Notes: a model not told the origin generated them from the sequence alone. DNA of 64,000 nucleotides from Cacconaster sp964598495 (GCA_964598495.1 CAZRBY010000006.1:26023-90022); one strand, 5' to 3'. Numbered from the stretch's first letter, positions 55,419 through 63,441 are shown. Translations and numbers: made by a program.

Positions 55419-56549
55419 ATGGAGATATCAAAGGTATTTTACACCAATTTAAGGACGAAGGCCGGTAATGGCCTGCTCAATAAACTTGAGACATTGATTG
55501 ATGCTGCGGGAATTGGAGATATTGATTTCAAGGACCAATTTACGGCAATAAAACTCCATGTAGGAGAGCCGGGGAATATGGCCTATATACGCCCAAACTA
55601 TGCTTCAGTAGTGGTTGAGAAACTCAAGTCATTGGGAGCCAAAGTATTCCTTACAGATGCCAACACCCTATATATGGGACTGCGAAATAATGCTGTGGAC
55701 CACCTTCGCAGTGCCTTCCGCAATGGTTTCAATCCTCTCCAGGTAGATGCGCCCATGATCATAGCTGATGGACTTAAGGGAACTGATTCAGTCATATTGA
55801 AACTTGAGGGCGCGAAATATTGTCCCTCTCCCAAGATTGGCCGTGCCGTGATGGATGCCGATATCTTTATCTCCCTCACCCACTTCAAGGGACACGAGCA
55901 GACCGGCTTCGGTGGAACTCTGAAGAATATCGGAATGGGATGCGCCTCGATTGCAGGAAAACTGGAGCTCCACTCCTCCTCCAAACCCCGTATCAGCAGC
56001 CGAAGATGCATCGGATGCAAGGTGTGTGAAAAACATTGCAATTATGGTGCTGTCAAGGTAAACGCCGAGCGCAAAGCAGTGATTGACTATGATAAATGCG
56101 TTGGATGCGGACAGTGCGTTGCCCTATGCCAACATAGTGGCGCTGTTCTGGCGGAATGGGATACCTCTGAGATACTCAATTACAAGATTGCGGAGTACAC
56201 TAAAGCAATTTTGGCCGACAGACCTCACTTCCACATTAGTCTGATAATGAATGTTTCGCCGGAGTGCGACTGTTGGGGACATAACGACACCGCCATAGTG
56301 CCTGACCTCGGCATGATGGCCTCTTTTGACCCCGTAGCTCTGGATCAGGCCTGCGCAGATCTGGTTAATCGTGCCCCTGCCATAAACGGATGGTGCGGTG
56401 ACTCCGGCTGCAGTTGCCACGAACATGCAGAGATTGAAAGTGAGGATAAGTTCAAGATAATCCACCCTGACACCGACTGGATTGCAGGATTGCGCTACGC
56501 CGAAGAGATTGGTATAGGTTCACGCGAATATGAGCTTATAGAAGTCTAA
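55419..56549 (+). CDS. DUF362 protein with 4Fe-4S ferredoxin domain
   Basis: A 376-residue protein: DUF362 domain with KVFYTNLRTKAGNGLLNK, AIKLHVGEPGNMAYIRP and ISLTHFKGHEQTGFGGTLKN, with two ferredoxin-type clusters inserted (CIGCKVCEKHC and CVGCGQCVALC, about 196-240). A -7 box TATATTTG is at 55384-55391. DUF362 proteins are believed to be redox or metal-binding, but no reaction is established. Confidence 0.87.
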   Translation: MEISKVFYTNLRTKAGNGLLNKLETLIDAAGIGDIDFKDQFTAIKLHVGEPGNMAYIRPNYASVVVEKLKSLGAKVFLTDANTLYMGLRNNAVDHLRSAFRNGFNPLQVDAPMIIADGLKGTDSVILKLEGAKYCPSPKIGRAVMDADIFISLTHFKGHEQTGFGGTLKNIGMGCASIAGKLELHSSSKPRISSRRCIGCKVCEKHCNYGAVKVNAERKAVIDYDKCVGCGQCVALCQHSGAVLAEWDTSEILNYKIAEYTKAILADRPHFHISLIMNVSPECDCWGHNDTAIVPDLGMMASFDPVALDQACADLVNRAPAINGWCGDSGCSCHEHAEIESEDKFKIIHPDTDWIAGLRYAEEIGIGSREYELIEV

Positions 56550-56630
56550 TTTATAGGGACTTAAATTATAGATCAATATCTATTGTATAGCCACTCGACT
56601 ATGATAAACATGGACTTTTGGCGGCTAAAG

Positions 56631-57149
56631 TCAGAGATCCATACCCATAATGTGGTCATTCATCCAGAAGTTGTGACCGATATCAAAGTCCTTGCTGTAA
56701 AGGATTCGCATCCCCTGATGCAGGTAAAACCGTACTGCCGGATTCTCGCGATTGACATGCAGCATCATTCTACTCTTTTTGAAGCCCTTGCTTCGAATAT
56801 GGTCACAAACGTGATTGAACAATAGTTTACCAAGCCCTGTTTTCTGATGATCAGGTAGAATATAGAGACGCATCAGCTCAAATACCTTGGTGCCGTCGGG
56901 ATCATCCTCTTGCGGAGCAATACCTGCATAGCTCACAGCCTCCCCTTCCTCTTCCACAATAATATATTCCTGACCCGAATCCAATCCCGAAGCTAAATTT
57001 TCCGGAGAATACATCCACTCCATCATATAGTCGACCTGCTCCGGGGAGAGCATTTTCCCGTATGTGTAAGGAAATATAATTTGGGCCAAATCGCGAATAA
57101 GAGCGATATCCTCTTTGGTCGCCTGGCGTATGGTGATTTGCGGTTTCAT
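56631..57149 (-). CDS. GNAT family N-acetyltransferase
   Basis: A 172-residue cytosolic acetyltransferase. The acetyl-CoA loop is LPDHQKTGLGKLLFNHV (Q/R-x-x-G-x-G/A motif), preceded by the beta strand YAGIAP and followed by MLHVNRENPAVRFYLHQGM typical of GNAT motif B. The substrate cannot be inferred. It is convergent with the DUF362 gene with an 81-bp gap. Confidence 0.85.
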   Translation of the reverse strand: MKPQITIRQATKEDIALIRDLAQIIFPYTYGKMLSPEQVDYMMEWMYSPENLASGLDSGQEYIIVEEEGEAVSYAGIAPQEDDPDGTKVFELMRLYILPDHQKTGLGKLLFNHVCDHIRSKGFKKSRMMLHVNRENPAVRFYLHQGMRILYSKDFDIGHNFWMNDHIMGMDL

Positions 57150-57240
57150 TCTTTAATATGATATTCTGTGATGTATCATGCAATGCTTGTCTGCGCCGAC
57201 AAGCTCTCCTACCCTGTCAGTTGCTGATATCTATTGTGTG

Positions 57241-57903
57241 CTACTTCAGGTAGTCAATCAAAATTGACTCCATCATACGGTAGCCCTCAAGATTGGGGTG
57301 GACACCGTCCGGCCCGAGATTCTCTTGAAGTCCGTTGCGCTCATCCTTCATCTGCGTATGGTAGTCCACATAGGGAATACGGGCACTCTTGGCATAGGCA
57401 CGGATCATCTCATTCAGCTCTACTATTTCCTCCGCAGGAGTGAGCTCCGTACGCCACCTGTAAAGATAAGCCGGCAGCACCGAGCAAAGTATAGGTTTGA
57501 TGCGATTGGCCTTGGCGATCTGACACATAGAGATTATATTGTCGAGGATATGTTCAAGAGAGATCGGCCCGTCGTTCATTGCAATATCGTTGGTTCCCGC
57601 AAGGATAACCACATATTTGGGTCTCAGGGAGACCACATCCTTCTGAAACCTAATCAGCATGTCACTCGTAGTCTCTCCGCTGATGCCGCGGCCAACGAGA
57701 TTGTTTAGTCTAAAAAAATCAGGACTCAATTTTGGCCACGAGTCGGTAATCGAATCTCCGAATAATACAGCTAAAGGTCTCACTTTCATTTCTTTATTAG
57801 CCTCCTCATAACGCCGGGGAGGAATTACTTTCTGATATCTTTCCTGCGCAGCAGCACCAACCGCAATAAGCAGCACCACTGCCATTAAAATAATTCTTTT
57901 CAT
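57241..57903 (-). CDS. Secreted SGNH/GDSL hydrolase (acetylesterase-like)
   Basis: A 220-residue exported esterase: signal peptide (cleavage after GAAAQ), block I VLFGDSITDSW (Ser about 50), block II GRGISGETTSDML, block III VILAGTNDIAMND, block V DGVHPNLEGY (catalytic Asp/His). This is the sialate/sugar O-acetylesterase-type SGNH fold, acting on polysaccharide acyl groups. The structured region at 57958-58080 lies directly upstream of it. Confidence 0.87.
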   Translation of the reverse strand: MKRIILMAVVLLIAVGAAAQERYQKVIPPRRYEEANKEMKVRPLAVLFGDSITDSWPKLSPDFFRLNNLVGRGISGETTSDMLIRFQKDVVSLRPKYVVILAGTNDIAMNDGPISLEHILDNIISMCQIAKANRIKPILCSVLPAYLYRWRTELTPAEEIVELNEMIRAYAKSARIPYVDYHTQMKDERNGLQENLGPDGVHPNLEGYRMMESILIDYLK

Positions 57904-57957
57904 GATACAAAAATAAGAAAAAGAGGGGAAGCGGGCAAAGGAATATACTAAGAAAAT

Positions 57958-58080
57958 AAGGGCCTCCTATGACGAAGGCCCTTTTGCGAGCGTGGCGACG
58001 GCATAAGCCGAAGGGCCACCTTACGTCGCGGGTGGGGGGGTCCCCGGTACAAAGATAATAATTAATCTTCTCAATGTACC
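57958..58080. ncRNA. Candidate structured RNA or leader, GC-rich intergenic region
   Basis: Three hairpins in an otherwise AT-rich intergene. Read on the minus strand: a GGTAC/GTACC stem with an inner AAGAT/ATCTT pair (58080-58046), a GTGGC/GCCAC stem with inner CGGC/GCCG (around 58018-57991), and GGGCCT/AGGCCC (57983-57958) followed by TTATTTTC. A GCGACG/CGTCGC pairing would compete with the middle hairpin. It could be a leader of the SGNH gene (start 57903) or a small RNA; the strand is not certain. Confidence 0.4.
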
Positions 58081-58126
58081 CATCACTCATCACTTTGCAA
58101 ATATAAAACTTTTCATAATACTAATG

Positions 58127-58156
58127 TTGTGAATTACATATATTTATGTAACTTTG
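58127..58156 (+). promoter_or_regulatory. Promoter of the 58231 gene
   Basis: TTG (58127-58129), 19 bp, TAACTTTG (58149-58156), 74 bp upstream of the start codon. Confidence 0.65.
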
Positions 58157-58230
58157 AATTGTAGAAAAATATCGCTGCAAGCCATAACAACCAACAAATA
58201 AGCAGTCAAACAATCTAACCATTAAGTAAA

Positions 58231-59154
58231 ATGAAACCAAGACAACTAACTTTAGTTCTCGTCCTGCTAATAGCGGTCGGAAACATTAGCGAGGTCAGTG
58301 CCCAAGGCTGGCTGAAGCAATTAGGCAAAAAAGCGGAAGAGGCGGCGAAACAAAAAGTAGAAGAAAAAGTTCAAGAAAAAACAAGAAAAGCCGTTGACAA
58401 AACTTTCGACGAAGTCGAGGATCTTGCAACGCAAAAAAAACAAAAAAAATCCAATGCTCCCATAGTTGAGCCCGCCGATACAGGTACTCCTGCCGATAAC
58501 ACTTCAGACTGGGATAATAAGGATCCCTATTATGCATTAAAGAAAGGAGCCGTAATTACCTACACAATGTACAATGGCAAAGGCAAGGTGCAGGGATACA
58601 ACAAGTCGGAGGTTTTGGACATTTCCAGGACAAAAAATAGCATAAAAGCCACAATATCCGGCCAGATTACTGATTCTAAGGGCCGTGTCCAGAACGGCGG
58701 CACAGTTTCAATGCGTGCACAAAACGGTAATTTCTATGTGAATTTGCTTGATTTTATCTCTCCACAAGGATTGGAAGGAGTCGACTTTGAAGCCGACATG
58801 TCAGGAAATGATATGGTAATCCCAACAAAACTGAAACCCGGACAAACCCTTCCCGATGCCAATGCCACATTCAAAATGAAAATGAAAAGCGGAACGGAAA
58901 ATATGGATATACCGCCTTTAGTATTCCACATTTTCAATCGTCGTGCAATACGGGCCGAAATAGTGGACACACCTGTAGGACAATTCGTTTGTTTCAAGAT
59001 CATTCAAACCGTAGAAGCCGAATATCCGATCATCGGGACACAACAAGGCACCACAATTACCTGGATTGGTAAAAGTCTTGGCGTAATAAAAACCGAGCAT
59101 TACGACGCCAAAGGTAAACTGACAAGCAAAATGCTATTGACGGGGATAGAGTAG
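58231..59154 (+). CDS. Hypothetical secreted protein with charged helical N-terminus
   Basis: A 307-residue exported protein: signal peptide (MKPRQLTLVLVLLIAVGNI, cleavage after VSAQ), then a Lys/Glu-rich helix (about 30-72), a linker, and a beta-rich domain (about 95-307) with PYYALKKGAVITYTMYNGKG and GTTITWIGKSLGVIKTEHYD. This domain resembles DUF3108-like or lipid-binding barrels seen in Bacteroidetes, but I do not assign a family. It has its own promoter and terminator. Confidence 0.62.
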   Translation: MKPRQLTLVLVLLIAVGNISEVSAQGWLKQLGKKAEEAAKQKVEEKVQEKTRKAVDKTFDEVEDLATQKKQKKSNAPIVEPADTGTPADNTSDWDNKDPYYALKKGAVITYTMYNGKGKVQGYNKSEVLDISRTKNSIKATISGQITDSKGRVQNGGTVSMRAQNGNFYVNLLDFISPQGLEGVDFEADMSGNDMVIPTKLKPGQTLPDANATFKMKMKSGTENMDIPPLVFHIFNRRAIRAEIVDTPVGQFVCFKIIQTVEAEYPIIGTQQGTTITWIGKSLGVIKTEHYDAKGKLTSKMLLTGIE

Positions 59155-59228
59155 ATACATTTTTTATATCTTACATACCTCAAATAGCTGATTGCATAAT
59201 ACGGTTATTGAAAACCACATTGTTACTT

Positions 59229-59260
59229 GCCCACATTATAATCCACATAATAATGTGGGC
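59229..59260 (+). terminator. Terminator after the 58231 gene
   Basis: Eleven-bp stem GCCCACATTAT (59229-59239) with its complement (59250-59260), then TATTATTTTC. Confidence 0.8.
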
Positions 59261-59281
59261 TATTATTTTCGGCCTTAAAAC

Positions 59282-59312
59282 TTGCTGTATCAAACATTTA
59301 TGTGTAAATTTG
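59282..59312 (+). promoter_or_regulatory. Promoter of the toxin-antitoxin-like operon
   Basis: TTG (59282-59284), 20 bp, TAAATTTG (59305-59312), 49 bp before the start codon. Confidence 0.6.
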
Positions 59313-59361
59313 TAAATGTAAGAAACTACAAATAGTTAAAGAAGTTTCATATAATTTAGAC

Positions 59362-59703
59362 ATGACATCACAGAAAAAAAATACACGACTGACTTTCCTT
59401 GACGACTGGGAACAACATGCGGACTGTCAATATCCCCGTTCGCTGCTTTGGGATTACAATATGGATAATCCGGACTGGGAAAAACTCTCTACAATAGCGG
59501 TTCTACGCGTCCTTGAACTTGGAAGAAAAGAAGACTACTACGCCCTGTACAACATCTACGGAGGGCCCGAAAAAGTTGCAGAAATCGTCAAAAAAATCCC
59601 ATCAATGAACCCTAAAGAGGCAAATTGGGCCTCCCTATTATTCGGCATAGATAAGGAAGAAATGTTATGTTACAAAAGGAAACAGTCGATAAAGGCACTT
59701 TAG
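59362..59703 (+). CDS. DUF6922-like partner (putative antitoxin) of an AbiEii-type toxin
   Basis: A 113-residue cytosolic protein with the RSLLWDYNMDNPDWEKLSTI start and LRVLELGRKEDYYALYNIYG repeat-like helix seen in DUF6922-type proteins, which are found before AbiEii-like nucleotidyltransferases in Bacteroidetes. It overlaps the downstream toxin gene by 37 bases, as in toxin-antitoxin pairs. The antitoxin role is inferred from context. Confidence 0.6.
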   Translation: MTSQKKNTRLTFLDDWEQHADCQYPRSLLWDYNMDNPDWEKLSTIAVLRVLELGRKEDYYALYNIYGGPEKVAEIVKKIPSMNPKEANWASLLFGIDKEEMLCYKRKQSIKAL

Positions 59704-60327
59704 AACTGCTAAAAAAGTTAATGGAAGACGAGAAAATCTCTAGTTTCACTCTCGTTGGCGGCACAGCGCTTGCCCTTCAGATTGGACATAGGAAAAGTGT
59801 AGACCTTGACCTTTTCACTGAACAAGATTTCGACTTCCTCTCACTTATGCACTATCTCCAAGATGAATATGGCCTCATAACCAGAAAATATGGTACTAAT
59901 ACTCTAATTGGAACAATCAAAACAACAAAAGGTGAAGTTAAGGTAGATTTTATAAAGACAATTGGTCACCATACGCTTCCCATAATNNNNNNNNNNCGAT
60001 GAGGGAATAAGACTAATGGACTTTAGGGACATTGCCGCAATGAAACTACTGGCTATATCCTCAGATGGTAGCAGAATGAAAGACTTTATAGATATTGCCT
60101 ACCTTTCAAAACACGAATCACTCAAGGAAATGCTTGATACGTTCTCCAAATTCTATGGAATGGACAATACTATACATGTCATTAAAAGCCTCACGTTCTT
60201 TGACGACATAACTAACCTCGAATCAATAGACCTTATCGGTTCTAAACTAAACTGGGAATTAATCAAAACCAGGTTAATACAAATGGCTCATATGCCAAAT
60301 CGTCAATTCAAATCCTACCCTGTCTAA
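59667..60327 (+). CDS. AbiEii/AbiGii-like nucleotidyltransferase toxin, interrupted by an assembly gap
   Basis: The MNT-fold toxin signature FTLVGGTALALQIGHRKSVD with following LDLF is near residues 27-52. The sequence is broken by ten N at 59987-59996, and after the gap the frame differs by one, with EGIRLMDFRDIAAMKLLAIS and SDGSRMKDFIDIAYLSKHES continuing the same protein to 60327. The gap length is a placeholder, so the frame change is not evidence of a frameshift. In the AbiE type IV systems the toxin adds nucleotides to target RNA and is countered by its partner. Confidence 0.7.
59987..59996. other. Assembly gap (10 N)
   Basis: Unknown bases within the AbiEii-like gene. Confidence 0.99.
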
Positions 60328-60339
60328 TACTTGCCACTG

Positions 60340-60347
60340 TATCTTTG
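60340..60347 (+). promoter_or_regulatory. -7 box TATCTTTG after the toxin gene
   Basis: Exact -7 consensus within TGTATCTTTGAAATATCG; the same block recurs at 60865-60882. No matching -33 box was found. Confidence 0.35.
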
Positions 60348-60369
60348 AAATATCGTAAATAGCATTGAA

Positions 60370-60489
60370 GTGAATAAAAATTTTACAAGAGTAAAACACG
60401 AATTTAAAACTCTTATCGAGAAAGAATATGAACGAACAGCACCTATGGCTAAGGCTTCTTACGAAAATATGGATGATAACGATTATTAA
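60370..60489 (+). CDS. Small hypothetical protein (39 aa, GTG start)
   Basis: Not a typical annotated gene: a GTG-started frame of 39 codons rich in charged residues (NKNFTRVKHEFKTLIEKEYE, then DDNDY at the end). It lies 23 bp after the -7 box and 11 bp before the 60501 gene in the same direction. Composition is protein-like, but there is no homology to support it. Confidence 0.35.
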   Translation: MNKNFTRVKHEFKTLIEKEYERTAPMAKASYENMDDNDY

Positions 60490-60500
60490 ACATTAAAAAA

Positions 60501-60820
60501 ATGACAGAAAAAACCAGAACTGTAATTACGGTAATACTTATAGTCATACTTGCTATTTCGCTTGTGATAAGATTTCTGAAACTATGGTACGCTTACCGGT
60601 TCAAAGAATCAGAAATTGAAGAAGAATATGACACATTGGGCGCAGAGAGCGAAACTAAGTTTACGAAAATATATAAGAATATAATGGAGCTTGCAAAAAT
60701 TTGTGAACAAATTTCCATTCGACAAGAAGAACTAATGAGCATCCAGAAGAAAAATGAGAAGAAAACTAAAGAACTGGAAAATAAAATTAAAAAACTCGAA
60801 AATAAATGGATACAAAGTAA
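60501..60820 (+). CDS. Small membrane protein with coiled coil, 3-prime end lost in assembly gap
   Basis: Partial gene, at least 106 residues. An N-terminal span (about 8-27, VITVILIVILAISLVIRF) is followed by a coiled-coil region (KFTKIYKNIMELAKICEQIS, then a heptad Lys/Glu segment to residue 104). The sequence runs into 18 N at 60821-60838, and what follows does not look coding. It may belong with the preceding toxin-like unit. Function unknown. Confidence 0.5.
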
Positions 60821-60838
60821 NNNNNNNNNNNNNNNNNN
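60821..60838. other. Assembly gap (18 N)
   Basis: Unknown bases at the 3-prime end of the small membrane protein gene. Confidence 0.99.
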
Positions 60839-60844
60839 GCGGAG

Positions 60845-60967
60845 TTGTGAATTGACTACACTTTTGTATCTTTGGTATATCGCAAACATACACCCCTCCC
60901 CTTGCTTGTTTGGTGTCCCGTTGTGAAAACATTAGGTTCCCTCGTCCTTTAACGGGGGATTTTTTAT
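60845..60967 (+). ncRNA. Orphan promoter-terminator unit, possible small RNA of about 85 nt
   Basis: Promoter TTG (60845-60847), 19 bp, TATCTTTG (60867-60874); start near 60881. A terminator follows at 60939-60958 (CCCTCGT/ACGGGGG, one G-U pair) with a run of six T. Between them there is no open frame longer than about ten codons (a GTG frame at 60923 encodes KTLGSLVL after the start). It may be a small RNA or a leader truncated from something else. Confidence 0.4.
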
Positions 60968-61032
60968 TATATAATAAACCATTCCACACACCAACTCCCA
61001 TCACTCTGTACCTTATATCCGGCACCTCAAAA

Positions 61033-61067
61033 ACTCAATACTCCCCACTCAATACTCAAAACTAATT
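61033..61067. repeat. Tandem heptamer array (ACTCAAT type), five units
   Basis: Units ACTCAAT, ACTCCCC, ACTCAAT, ACTCAAA, ACTAATT in succession, 22 bp before the EamA start codon. The pair ACTCAAT-ACTCAAA recurs at 63973. Confidence 0.8.
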
Positions 61068-61089
61068 TTTGCTATCTTTGCCGCCTATT

Positions 61090-61938
61090 ATGGGATATAC
61101 AGGAGAACTCATATCATTGGCGGTAGCATTTAGTTGGACGGCTACAGCGCTTTTTGCCGAGATAGGCACAAAGCGTATAGGTTCGCTGCAGCTAAATATC
61201 ATAAGAATGACGCTGTCGCTGCTTATGCTGGCGGCTACTCTCTGGATAGTGACCGGAGCGCCCTGGCCGCGTTTTGCTGATGGCAGCACCTGGCTCTGGC
61301 TTCTGCTCTCGGGACTCATAGGCTATGTGTTTGGCGACTGGTGTCTCTTCAACTCCTACCTGGTAATTGGTGCGCGATTCGGGCAACTCTTCATGACTCT
61401 TGCACCTCCGGTGGCAGCTATAACTGCTTGGGTGCTACTGGGAGAGACTATCTCGTGGAAGGGATTGCTGGGTATGGTAGTGACTCTTTCGGGTATCGCC
61501 ATGTCCATTCTAAGCAGAGGTCAGGGGCACAAAGTGGCCGTCAAACTTCCTATAAAGGGAGTTTTGCTGGGCATAGGAGCAGGAGTTGGCCAAGGAGTGG
61601 GGCTGGTATTGAGCAAGGTAGGTATGGGCCACTATCATGCTGCAATCCCTGAAGGTGCTACTTCAGTTAGCACAATGGTTCCCTTTGCGGCGACCTTCAT
61701 TAGAGCGGTGATGGGTGCCACTGGATTTATATTAATCCTTCTGATTAGAAAAGAAGGTCCAAAGCTTGTCCATGCCCTAAATGATCGCCGAGGAATGCTT
61801 TATGCCTCTCTCGCGACCATTACGGGACCCTTTATCGGTGTCTCGCTCTCACTGATGGCGGTTCAATACACTAACGCCGGCATAGCATCGACTATTATGG
61901 CACTGACCCCGTTCTTATTATTCTTCCCTCTTACCTGA
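61090..61938 (+). CDS. EamA/DMT family transporter, C-terminus lost by frameshift
   Basis: A ten-span inner-membrane transporter of the drug/metabolite superfamily; 282 residues as read. The two EamA halves are visible (LISLAVAFSWTATALFAEIG; GVLLGIGAGVGQGVGLVLSK). The frame stops at 61936 within span ten, but adding one C to the CCCC run (61907-61910) extends it as ALTPVLIILPSYLIFKQKVK then VIEVIGAIISIAGVSLFFL to 62018, which is the normal EamA end. A -7 box TATCTTTG ends 9 bp before the start, so the mRNA may be nearly leaderless. Substrate unknown. Confidence 0.82.
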   Translation: MGYTGELISLAVAFSWTATALFAEIGTKRIGSLQLNIIRMTLSLLMLAATLWIVTGAPWPRFADGSTWLWLLLSGLIGYVFGDWCLFNSYLVIGARFGQLFMTLAPPVAAITAWVLLGETISWKGLLGMVVTLSGIAMSILSRGQGHKVAVKLPIKGVLLGIGAGVGQGVGLVLSKVGMGHYHAAIPEGATSVSTMVPFAATFIRAVMGATGFILILLIRKEGPKLVHALNDRRGMLYASLATITGPFIGVSLSLMAVQYTNAGIASTIMALTPFLLFFPLT

Positions 61939-62018
61939 TTTTTAAGCAAAAAGTGAAAGTTATAGAGGTTATTGGCGCCATCATCAGTATCGCGGGAGTG
62001 TCACTGTTTTTTCTTTAG
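61911..62018 (+). pseudogene. Out-of-frame C-terminal part of the EamA transporter
   Basis: Thirty-five codons open in the frame offset by one from the EamA gene, encoding the last transmembrane span and ending TAG at 62016. It is the natural end of the upstream gene, not a gene of its own. Confidence 0.75.
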
Positions 62019-62279
62019 AGGATAAATAGTTATCTATTAATAATTGCCGGTAGTATCAATCCTGAAATAGCTAGTGTCGCCATTTCTACTCTCTTCGTCG
62101 AAACGCAGCGGAAAACAAAACAGTACTACAATATTATAAGCAACACATTAGATAAGTCAAAACAGGGATCTAAAAATAAAATATTTTGCGCTAGTCTTGA
62201 TCAAGAGTATAAATAAATAGGGGGCGTCAATTATCATGGTCACCCCCTACATTTCACATATAAAAATATAATCGCCTAA
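62019..62279. other. Intergenic, mostly featureless apart from one hairpin
   Basis: About 260 bp between convergent genes. Only the hairpin at 62218-62249 stands out. Confidence 0.6.
62218..62249. terminator. Probable terminator between convergent genes
   Basis: TAGGGGG (62218-62224) pairs with CCCCCTA (62243-62249); no strong T-run on either side. Confidence 0.45.
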
Positions 62280-62909
62280 TTAATTTGTATTTAACCATTC
62301 GTCAATGCTAAACTCAAAAGAATATTCGTTGGGAATATTTTCGATTAGAATTGGCATCAACACAACCATTTTTTTCCCAACATAATTCGCAGCATTAGCC
62401 TTTAATGCTTCTTTATCTTTATAGTATGCTGGAATTAGATTTTTTTCTCTCCAACCACCGTAACTCCCAGACACCCAATATACATTGTCTGTAGGCAATA
62501 TCAAATCAGTGATACTGGCATTCTTTGGTATTATTGTCGCAGGTTGTGAATTATTTCGATCTGTGTATTTAACACCGGCATGCATTACACGACCCACCTT
62601 TCCATCAATGTCCACAAAACATACATCATCCCAGTTGATCTTAATAGTATTCCCCGATTTGTTCGTTAATTGAAAATTCAATTGCTTGAGTCCAACATAC
62701 CATACTATATCAATAAAATCATCTTCATAGCGATATTTACTCAACTCGCCATCCTTAAAAGTGACAACTTTTGTTTCACCAAATTGTTGCTTTGCATCGG
62801 CAGGACTTTCTACGGAAGACAACCCCACAGAGTATTGGGCCATGTATACGCCACAGGAAGGCAAGAACATGACACCAATCAACATAAAAAAGTAAAAGAT
62901 TTTTTTCAT
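62280..62909 (-). CDS. Hypothetical lipoprotein
   Basis: A 209-residue exported protein with lipobox LPSC (Cys about 19). The rest is a single beta-sandwich-like domain (DIVWYVGLKQLNFQLTNKSG, WDDVCFVDIDGKVGRVMHAG, YSFEFSIDEW). No family is recognised; the layout is that of a cell-surface or periplasmic binding domain. It is isolated, with AT-rich spacers on both sides. Confidence 0.62.
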   Translation of the reverse strand: MKKIFYFFMLIGVMFLPSCGVYMAQYSVGLSSVESPADAKQQFGETKVVTFKDGELSKYRYEDDFIDIVWYVGLKQLNFQLTNKSGNTIKINWDDVCFVDIDGKVGRVMHAGVKYTDRNNSQPATIIPKNASITDLILPTDNVYWVSGSYGGWREKNLIPAYYKDKEALKANAANYVGKKMVVLMPILIENIPNEYSFEFSIDEWLNTN

Positions 62910-63265
62910 AATTTTAAGTTATCTTGTTTGTTTAGTTATTCTTTAAAAACAGATATATATATCTTATTATTTTATGAATATGACTGACGAATTTATGGTT
63001 TGAGTGATATTTAATGTTATAATCTATTTAGAAAGCCAATAGAAGTTATAGTTAAAGCTTACATTCCGCCACACTAAAATAACCCTTCTTTACTCGTAAT
63101 ATGCAAATGTAGTTATATTTTATCATTTTTTAAATAATGTTAGTATCAATTTTTCGTAGTATTTTACTATGCTGCTAATCGTTTTATTACATATTTTTTA
63201 CTCATAATAAGATTCAACATTCCTCTAAATCCTCCCTTTTCAAACTCCGCCCTACCCCGCACCAG
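62910..63265. other. AT-rich intergenic region
   Basis: About 350 bp upstream of the 62909 gene with no coding or RNA signal apart from one degenerate heptamer unit (63253-63259) at its right edge. Confidence 0.6.
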
Positions 63266-63377
63266 CACCCCGCACCCCGAACCCCGCACCCCGTAACTCG
63301 CACCCCACACCCCACAACCCGTAACCTGCAACCCGCACCGCGCAACACGTACCACGAAACACGTACCACGAAACAAA
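63266..63377. repeat. Degenerate GC-rich tandem heptamer array, sixteen units
   Basis: Sixteen successive seven-base units from CACCCCG to AAACAAA, most of the form xAxxxCG (CACCCCG, AACCCCG, TAACTCG, CACCCCA, CAACCCG, TACCACG, AAACACG). The phase is kept exactly over 112 bp while the unit drifts. One further unit lies at 63253-63259, followed by a six-base spacer. It lies just beyond the ssrA terminator. Confidence 0.9.
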
Positions 63378-63379
63378 AA

Positions 63380-63417
63380 ACGCAGAACCCCACGCCTTTT
63401 AGCGTAATGTTCTGCGT
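63380..63417 (-). terminator. Terminator of ssrA
   Basis: Nine-bp stem ACGCAGAAC/GTTCTGCGT (63380-63388 and 63409-63417) with an inner ACGC/GCGT pair; on the minus strand it is followed by six T. Confidence 0.85.
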
Positions 63418-63441
63418 AAAAAAATCACCTAAAATTAACCT

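Noticed and set aside
59987..60015. Frameshift in the AbiEii-like gene
   Set aside because: The frame change coincides with the run of N, whose length is arbitrary, so no frameshift can be claimed.
63167..63376. Minus-strand open frame of 69 codons through the GC-rich heptamer array
   Set aside because: It is an artefact of the tandem repeat (Gly/Val/Arg-rich periodic translation) with no gene-like context.
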